A stretch of DNA of 12,258 nt. Origin: UBA2883 sp050873965. Lineage in GTDB: Bacteria; Cyanobacteriota; Vampirovibrionia; Gastranaerophilales; Gastranaerophilaceae. Below the pieces are notes generated by a model that saw only the letters and a list, made by a program, of their open reading frames with translations, was not told where the DNA came from and ran no database searches. The translations under genes and the position numbers were made by a program. Numbering within the stretch: position 1 is the first letter of the stretch; each line of letters opens with the position of its first letter. The stretch covers positions 1 through 12,258 of the forward strand of contig JBNMJS010000055.1 of assembly GCA_050873965.1 (NCBI GenBank), given 5' to 3'. Shown here one piece after another: positions 8,801 to 12,258 of this stretch.

Positions 8801-11800
8801 AGACTGACTCCATTTTATTATATACATTAGGTGATACAAATTATTATGCAAAATTAGGATTGAATGGTTCTATTGTAATTGGTTCTAGTCCTGATTGTGG
8901 CGATGATTTATTTGTTAAATCTTTGAATAGTCCTAAAAATCAAACTTATAAAATGAATTCTGATGTAACGTTGTTCAACTATGGCAAAGCAAATAATATT
9001 CCTTATACACAAGGTGTATTGATGTCGAAGAAATTAACTATTAAGGGTGATTCTTATTCGGTATTGTCAACACCAAGCGAATTAAAAGGTTTAACTATTT
9101 CTAGTAGATCAACTGTCCCTGCATCTAAACAACAAATTATTGGTTCTAAATTTACATTTAAAGGCTTTAATGGTGCTTTGATAAATCAAGGCGGTAAAAT
9201 GTCGATGACAAATGTTAATTTTATTTCCAATGAAACAGATGTAAATGGTGCTGCAGTTAGAAATGAAATCGGTAGTACTACGATTAAAGGCTCAAAGAAA
9301 AATTATTCTCAAATATTTGATAACTTTGCAACTAATAATGGTGGTGCAATATATAATGCTGGCACTTTAACTTTAAAATACGCACAATTAGGTAAAGCAT
9401 CAACATTGGATTCAAATTATGGTAATTCTGCATATTTAGGTGGTGCTGTTTATAACGAGGGTAAAATTACAATATCATCTACAAATTTCGAAAATAACGA
9501 AGCCGATTTGAATGGTGGTGCATTCTATACAACAAGTTATGCTAAGTTATCATCAAATACATTCGTTGAAAATAGTGCTGAAAATGGTGGTGCTATTTAT
9601 GTCAATTCTGTTCCAGATAAAGCAAATGCGATTAGTATTTCTAAAAATAATTTCTATTCAAACAATGCATCTAATAATGGTGGTGCAATGTTTATTGAAA
9701 AAGGTAATGTTTCTATATCATCATCAAACTTTGGTTCTGCTCAACAATCTAATAATGGTAATGTCGCAACAAATGGTGGAGCAATATATAATGCTAAAAC
9801 TGAAGTTGAAGATGAGTATGTATCATTAAATGTTACTAAAATTACATCATCAAAATTCGCTTGGAATAATGCAACCTTTGGTGGTGCATTGTATAACGTT
9901 GGAACAATTGCGTTAAAGAAAAATAGTTTTGGTTTATCAGATAAATCAAAAAATAAATATTCAAATACTGCACAAAATGGTGGTGCTATTTATAATATAG
10001 GCGATTTAACTGATTCTTCTTCAACTTTTGCTTATAACAATGCAACTGAAAACGGTGGTGCTATATATAATGTAGGTAATATATTATCTTATGATAAAAA
10101 AGGTAATGTTTCAGGTGGTCTAAATTCTTCTAAGTTTAATGAAAATTCTTCACAAAATGGTGGTGCTATTTATAATTTAGGAAATATTGGTTTATCTAAA
10201 TCTAAATTTACTGCAAATAGTGCTGAAAATGGCGGTGCTATTTATAATGATGCTTCTGCGCAATCAACTATTATCAGTTCAAATTTTGTACAAAACACTG
10301 CAATATTAGGTGGTGCAATATATAATAATGGTGATATAACATTAAATAAAACTACGATAGGTGATTCTAAGAAAAAATTATCTTATGCTAATAGTGCAGA
10401 TTTAGGCTCTGCTATTTATAACAATGGAAATGTAATATTAAATAGTTCTAATATTTGTTATAATTCATCAATTGATACAAATATATCAGATGATAAAGGT
10501 TTAGGTGCAATTTATAATACCGACTTTGCAACATTAGTATTGAATGCTACATCATTAACAGGTAACAATTCTAGACTTGGTGGAGCAATTTATAACTTAG
10601 GTAGTTTATCAGCAGATTATAAAACAAAATTCACATCAAATACTGCAAAAAAAGGTGGTGCAATTTATAATAAATCTGATAAAGATGTAAAAATAGAGGG
10701 TAGTTCATTCTCTAAGAATACGGCAGAATATGGTGGTGCAATATATAACGATGTAAATTCAAACTTACAAATAAAATTGTATGATTATTCTTATGTTTCA
10801 AAAGGTAAAGAAAAACATAAATATTACAATCCAGTAGTATCATCAAATACTGCAATTAGTGGTGCTGGTGTATACAATAATGGTGAAATCGTATCTGAAA
10901 ATGTTACATTCTCTAAAAACAATGCTAATAACAATTCTTCAAATTTAACTTCTGATGAATTGGAGAAAGTTGGTAATGGTGGTGCAATTTATAATAATGG
11001 CAAATTGACTGTTAACAATTCAACCTTTAGTTCTAATAATGCAACTACAAATATTACAGATGTTATAGAAGATGTTTCAACAACTTCAACAAGATATACA
11101 ACGATTGCTAGTACTGGTGGTAATGGTGGTGCAATTTATAACGTATCTAGTGATAATTTGTCTATTTCTAATTCAACGTTTACATCAAACAAGGCTGGCA
11201 TGAATGGTGGTGCGATAGCAAATGATAATGAAGATTCTGATTTGAATATATCAGGTTCTACATTTAAATCTAACTCATCATTGAATAAAATCGTTACTAA
11301 AGAATATTCAGTAAATAATAAAACAAATAAAAAATCTTCAACAAAGACCGTTTCATCTGTTTATAATGCAAGTGGAAAAGGCGGTGCTATTTATTCTAAA
11401 GGTACAATAAATATAAATGATGATTTGGCTTTTGATTATGATGTTAATAATCAAAAAGTAACTCAATTCACATCAAATACATCTTTTAATGGTGGTGCTA
11501 TTTATTCAGAAAAAGAGTTAAATATTGTAAGTACAACATTTACATCAAATTCTGCAAAGGGCAATGGTGGTGCAATTTATGTTGCAGATGGTTCACAAGC
11601 AAGTATCGTGAATTCTAATTTTACAAAAAATAGTGCTGTTAACGGTGGTGCAATTTATGTTGGAAAAGATGCTATTTTAAGTATTCAAGATTCTAGTTTT
11701 ATAAATAATACTGCTTCAAATTTGGGTGGAGCAATTTATGCTGATACTGGTAGTATGATTATGATAGAAGCAGGTAATTGTGATGTTGTATTTAAAGGTA

Positions 11801-12258
11801 ACAAAGCAAATGGTAAATCTAGTTCTTTATATTTGAATGATGCAACATTAACATTGAGTGGATTAAATAACCATTGGATAAATATTTATGATGATATAAA
11901 AGGTTCTGGTACTATTGAAAAATCAGGTAATGTTTATATTGCAAATGAGTCAACTATTGAAAATATCACAATTCACCAAACGCAAGGTCGATTGATGATT
12001 GCAAATGAAAATAGTTTAATATCTTGTTCTTTATCTTTAGATAATAATACAGGGCTAGAAGTTTCCAACGGAACCGTACGCACTTTATCTTTAAAAACCC
12101 TAACCTTAGCGGATAACACAACATCAAACATATCAATAGATATGGACTTGAAAGGCAAAACAAGCGATAAGATAACAGCAGAAAACGTTGTAGGAAACGG
12201 TACATTGAATGTATCAAAAGTTAATATGACAACGAATAGTAAGAGTCCAACAACAATA
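2890..12258 (+). CDS. Giant modular GGAI-repeat surface protein (Pmp/autotransporter-passenger-like), 3' end missing
   Basis: An uninterrupted frame of 3123 codons, still open at the right edge. I read it line by line and found no stop or frameshift. A signal peptide covers residues 1 to about 32 (hydrophobic core about 11-26, SYA before Gln33). The rest is Asn/Ser/Thr/Gly/Ile-rich, beta-helix-like, with only seven Cys and few Trp, as is usual for exported adhesins. About 36 GGA[IVLMF] motifs, mostly GGAIYN and often preceded by FxxN, match the Chlamydia polymorphic membrane protein repeat (Chlam_PMP type), which marks coils of right-handed beta-helices. Five tandem modules begin at residues 35, 650, 1250, 1628 and 2005; they are listed separately. 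The probable role is adhesion or cell-surface interaction. Secretion through a C-terminal beta-barrel (type V) is plausible, but the anchor lies outside the window, so export route is unproven. It is divergent from the amidase genes. Confidence 0.9.
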   Translation, partial: MNSIKTLFHRVLFIYLAITGFVVLNAGMVSYAQTGDELADVNQNTQNVNRTYEFISSDVYNVSANTGVTAPDTMSVIGQYDSSTSQISTIDYKNSFSGFVVNEGVSLNLSNLKIQNAVSNANASTVLNNGVLNINNVIFTSNHLENTDTNFSGGAIHNKKIATLSDINFDSNYVTSNATMDLSTINDAMISGKIIDLIVPDNIVGGGAIYNYSDDNDVTSEIKLITGSFSNNYVLANPTSETGKTSIFAGGGAIYNRDKIGMIDADFTANRTTSSSFALGGAILNLDTIENLSGKFSQNVSNGGIYAMGGALMNMGEIASISNITFSENSAVGTASGSFAYGGAIYNTGTITSINATFDGNFASGTNAYAGAIYNRGTIDFISGNFVNNYAAGSSSATAGAIWTNSSLTLLADSADYKFSGNYTFSRNTKVYQAIYVADKNATVTISSVNGGSWTFDDSINGVQGYGLHITGDTNSYVKFNGTVQNSNVTIGDINLYFAENTFADSNTSVKLLGSSFVSMIDDGVKTYRFTSLDTHEASNALFEFDIDGDSGTADVLALGATSLGEIKIQNLNFLNGSVKKGEYKLLSARNNNVYLVLTSNNYSYTNIKPVLKWNDEVDRYDYTVSLKSSDGTTNDTVVIDTVSDGARQDNLAALNQYKTTIDRRLEFDSASDVFNVSANTGESAYLSSLTIQGVEENGEYSKINYGGNYSGFVLNSGVELAINNVEFQNATSVENGSVLNITNSNVSVTYSGGKLSSNASEIYGGAIFITGNSFLNVSNVEFNSNTALAGGAVYSYSDGTNSAFITNLSGTFKNNTSKLNGGAISNYTDYRNGTNYSIISNINADFVGNKVSATSNNAYGGAIYNTGSIVSLSGDFSENGISSNNNVFGGAIANAYIQMGSDINCGNISNLTSSFVGNYAISNNGIALGGAIYTANSLNFINNNSNEQLLIKDNYVIDSNGKNANAIFVDTVAGRNSLNFNLTNNSETIISDYIDGGRYDFANNNVQRGIIDIDGETVDTRYNISINGDKTSKITFNDVYAYSKLEDGGYNRTNEVISGVRNANVTVSDVEMIIGTKTFADENTSLTVNRGILNLQDSKYSDFYINRLVSTSMVDYKLDFNIYLDENGELQVQNDKIYVGENSSGTIRLVDIGLNSTEEFFKAIDYIYEHSEDGYITVNVLNRANEYDSINLAIDFSIIGNPQIMTIADDYYNAQTNTYEVTNTSFIGEKGLRLNDTADSFRIGVLSRDDTLRAINTFENSTSTQTNRIFTFDNASEKYDVTANLGNTSIGTMTVNGNDSTIDLKGFSGFEITSANTFLNLNDITITNSPVAVELNYLDTSSEISNVVIKNTTFADNTVAISNNAGRIYLENSIISESANNQFNKINNSSNGYINVKDSNLYSSIVNNGSIIFDGTTILGKENYNVAISGNGVLATTDSAVYTDLRYAYITDAMNDKYNDFILNSGTLRIGSATFANSTLVANHGLIDLSGSTDGTLAVIDRPYTIEKFVSNYDAGFVIDIDFSRNEADRIVINNPESVGTVRIEKINGIETLTSSTDTKHIDILSSNSSNIKLDINLDTSRYVFYVDSYLQEDRDEYILYDDSFVGEIHLSTDNTGISIAKNPVYNAIVELNQLGKYEDETDKTKIRTFVLRTTTEKEPYTIPEKLGVTCPGVLNVNGFYTKDENETPVSTISLNDFSGFEVTQKGKTIINIDKVRFIRGYSENNGSVMYISTTNKDSKFTLKDVVFEDNSSAGLGGAIYSKNDLTIIAEEINSIFSMNRQNYNKSLGSWSYNDIYLDSTKDITLNLIAHNGNNIQIQSGLEVANGTPLILNINDGSENSGNIILTLNKDLGTITFPIKSVILNGGTFNMHGIEEDTVNAQCSTIYTSDLVVNNDTVFNFDIDLARGISDSIYTSKVRTNKGNGQLLISKNTINLIGGETDVDSVKVRLVNVHSATTNFLSFLNDEGEKTDSILLYTLGDTNYYAKLGLNGSIVIGSSPDCGDDLFVKSLNSPKNQTYKMNSDVTLFNYGKANNIPYTQGVLMSKKLTIKGDSYSVLSTPSELKGLTISSRSTVPASKQQIIGSKFTFKGFNGALINQGGKMSMTNVNFISNETDVNGAAVRNEIGSTTIKGSKKNYSQIFDNFATNNGGAIYNAGTLTLKYAQLGKASTLDSNYGNSAYLGGAVYNEGKITISSTNFENNEADLNGGAFYTTSYAKLSSNTFVENSAENGGAIYVNSVPDKANAISISKNNFYSNNASNNGGAMFIEKGNVSISSSNFGSAQQSNNGNVATNGGAIYNAKTEVEDEYVSLNVTKITSSKFAWNNATFGGALYNVGTIALKKNSFGLSDKSKNKYSNTAQNGGAIYNIGDLTDSSSTFAYNNATENGGAIYNVGNILSYDKKGNVSGGLNSSKFNENSSQNGGAIYNLGNIGLSKSKFTANSAENGGAIYNDASAQSTIISSNFVQNTAILGGAIYNNGDITLNKTTIGDSKKKLSYANSADLGSAIYNNGNVILNSSNICYNSSIDTNISDDKGLGAIYNTDFATLVLNATSLTGNNSRLGGAIYNLGSLSADYKTKFTSNTAKKGGAIYNKSDKDVKIEGSSFSKNTAEYGGAIYNDVNSNLQIKLYDYSYVSKGKEKHKYYNPVVSSNTAISGAGVYNNGEIVSENVTFSKNNANNNSSNLTSDELEKVGNGGAIYNNGKLTVNNSTFSSNNATTNITDVIEDVSTTSTRYTTIASTGGNGGAIYNVSSDNLSISNSTFTSNKAGMNGGAIANDNEDSDLNISGSTFKSNSSLNKIVTKEYSVNNKTNKKSSTKTVSSVYNASGKGGAIYSKGTININDDLAFDYDVNNQKVTQFTSNTSFNGGAIYSEKELNIVSTTFTSNSAKGNGGAIYVADGSQASIVNSNFTKNSAVNGGAIYVGKDAILSIQDSSFINNTASNLGGAIYADTGSMIMIEAGNCDVVFKGNKANGKSSSLYLNDATLTLSGLNNHWINIYDDIKGSGTIEKSGNVYIANESTIENITIHQTQGRLMIANENSLISCSLSLDNNTGLEVSNGTVRTLSLKTLTLADNTTSNISIDMDLKGKTSDKITAENVVGNGTLNVSKVNMTTNSKSPTTI
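2992..4836 (+). repeat. Passenger-like module 1 of the giant protein (615 aa)
   Basis: It begins right after the signal peptide with the linker GDELADVNQ, then RTYEF and SDVYNVSANTG, and an FSGF strand block at 3175-3186 (FSGFVVNEGVSLNL). Coil motifs sit at 3346, 3505, 3640, 3727, 3814 and 3913, with degenerate forms at 4000 and 4084. The tail has NTFADSNTS (about 4390) and FEFDIDGDSGTADVL (4516 onward), then GEYKLLSARN. The order matches module 2 almost block for block. Confidence 0.75.
4837..6636 (+). repeat. Passenger-like module 2 of the giant protein (600 aa)
   Basis: The linker DNLAALNQ is followed by RRLEF and SDVFNVSANTG, nearly identical to module 1, and YSGFVLNSGVEL (5017 onward). 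Six coil motifs lie at 5182, 5260, 5353, 5470, 5557 and 5677. The tail has KTFADENTS (6121) and FNIYLDENGEL (6250 onward), a diverged form of the D-I-D segment. It is the closest relative of module 1 in the window. Confidence 0.75.
6637..7770 (+). repeat. Passenger-like module 3 of the giant protein (378 aa, no GGAI coils)
   Basis: The linker DDTLRAIN is followed by RIFTFDNAS and YDVTANLG, then FSGFEITSA (6811 onward). No GGAI motif is present; the corresponding coil reads AISNNAGRIYLEN (from 6973). The tail has ATFANSTLV (7309 onward) and FVIDIDFSRNEADRI (7441 onward). It keeps both ends of the module but has lost, or never gained, the coil expansion. Confidence 0.7.
7771..8901 (+). repeat. 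Passenger-like module 4 of the giant protein (377 aa, one GGAI coil)
   Basis: The linker NAIVELNQ is followed by IRTFVL (7831 onward) and FSGFEVTQKG (7984 onward). There is a single GGAIYS coil at 8161. The tail has a GGTFNMHG block (8491 onward) and FNFDIDLARGISDSI (8587 onward). Its start cap is more diverged than those of modules 1-3 and includes a Cys (7903). Confidence 0.65.
9971..9996 (+). repeat. 26-bp exact direct repeat, copy A
   Basis: It encodes the junction of AQNGGAIYN in module 5 and is identical base for base to 10151-10176. The offset is exactly 180 bp (60 codons), so recombination between the copies would remove or add 60 residues in frame. Confidence 0.85.
10151..10176 (+). 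repeat. 26-bp exact direct repeat, copy B
   Basis: Identical to 9971-9996; it encodes the equivalent SQNGGAIYN junction. Flanking bases differ on both sides, so the identity is limited to the coil motif. Confidence 0.85.

Larger units (their letters stand above)
8902..12258 (+). repeat. Passenger-like module 5 of the giant protein (at least 1119 aa, expanded GGAI coils, cut by the edge)
   Basis: The linker DDLFVKSLN is followed by the degenerate strand block FNGALINQGG (9166 onward). There are then 23 GGA[IVLMF] motifs between 9340 and 11725, plus four degenerate ones (9247, 10405, 10501, 10861). Spacing falls mostly into about 24-27 residues and about 31-39 residues, consistent with coils carrying or lacking an extra loop. 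The tail begins about 11800 and reaches SIDMDLKGKTSDKI (12133 onward), the D-I-D type segment, 42 codons before the window ends. Confidence 0.7.

Noticed and set aside
9512..9829. Plus-strand open frame in another phase inside module 5
   Set aside because: It is a low-complexity Met/Leu/Val-rich shadow of the GGAI repeats.
9300..11750. CRISPR-like or tandem DNA repeat array suggested by recurring ggtggtgc blocks
   Set aside because: The blocks are in frame, encode GGAIYN coils, vary at synonymous sites and have irregular spacing, so this is protein repetition and not a CRISPR array.
11966..12217. Minus-strand open frames at the right end (also 11973-12158)
   Set aside because: They are antisense to the giant frame, which continues through them. 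Their translations show no domain or supported start.
1..12258. Alternative genetic code with UGA as Trp
   Set aside because: Every Trp seen in the four main genes is TGG, and no in-frame TGA occurs in the 3123-codon frame.

Overview
This is an AT-rich, standard-code bacterial window holding four recognisable genes, and all four proteins carry an N-terminal signal peptide. The organism looks like a Gram-negative, host-associated bacterium. It has a periplasmic-type zinc amidase, and its giant surface protein carries the GGAI/FxxN repeats best known from Chlamydia polymorphic membrane proteins. AT-rich gut lineages such as Gastranaerophilales, Elusimicrobia relatives or AT-rich Alphaproteobacteria are plausible hosts, but nothing here fixes the taxon. 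All Trp codons checked are TGG and stops are TAA, so there is no sign of code reassignment.

Layout. Positions 1-244 hold no convincing gene, only a 39-codon minus-strand frame at 61-180 whose frame stays open past its TGA to the window edge. Positions 245-2588 are three minus-strand genes in one direction, read from right to left: a 145-aa secreted protein of unknown function (2151-2588), an N-acetylmuramoyl-L-alanine amidase with an SH3-like domain (702-2150, starting on the base after the upstream stop), and a small exported protein with a RecB/Cas4-like nuclease signature (245-625). Positions 2589-2889 are a divergent control region. From 2890 to the right edge a single plus-strand frame of 3123 codons runs without a stop. 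It is the N-terminal part of a giant surface protein and fills three quarters of the window.

The main discovery is the architecture of the giant protein. It is not one long beta-helix but at least five copies of a complete passenger-like module. Each module opens with a short helical linker (D-x-L-x-A-x-N type), followed by an F-S-G-F strand block and a beta-helical zone with GGAI coils. Each closes with a tail containing a D-[IM]-D segment. Modules 1 and 2 are about 615 and 600 residues, modules 3 and 4 are 378 and 377, and module 5 exceeds 1119 and is cut by the edge. GGAI coil number varies strongly: about 8, 6, 0, 1 and 27. A 26-bp exact direct repeat spaced 180 bp apart inside module 5 suggests a route for in-frame gain or loss of coils. 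Near 12055 codon choice changes sharply inside the same frame, consistent with a mosaic boundary before the unseen C-terminus.

Taken together the locus is devoted to the cell envelope: a giant adhesin candidate divergent from a set of secreted proteins that includes a peptidoglycan hydrolase. A shared process is only inferred from proximity.
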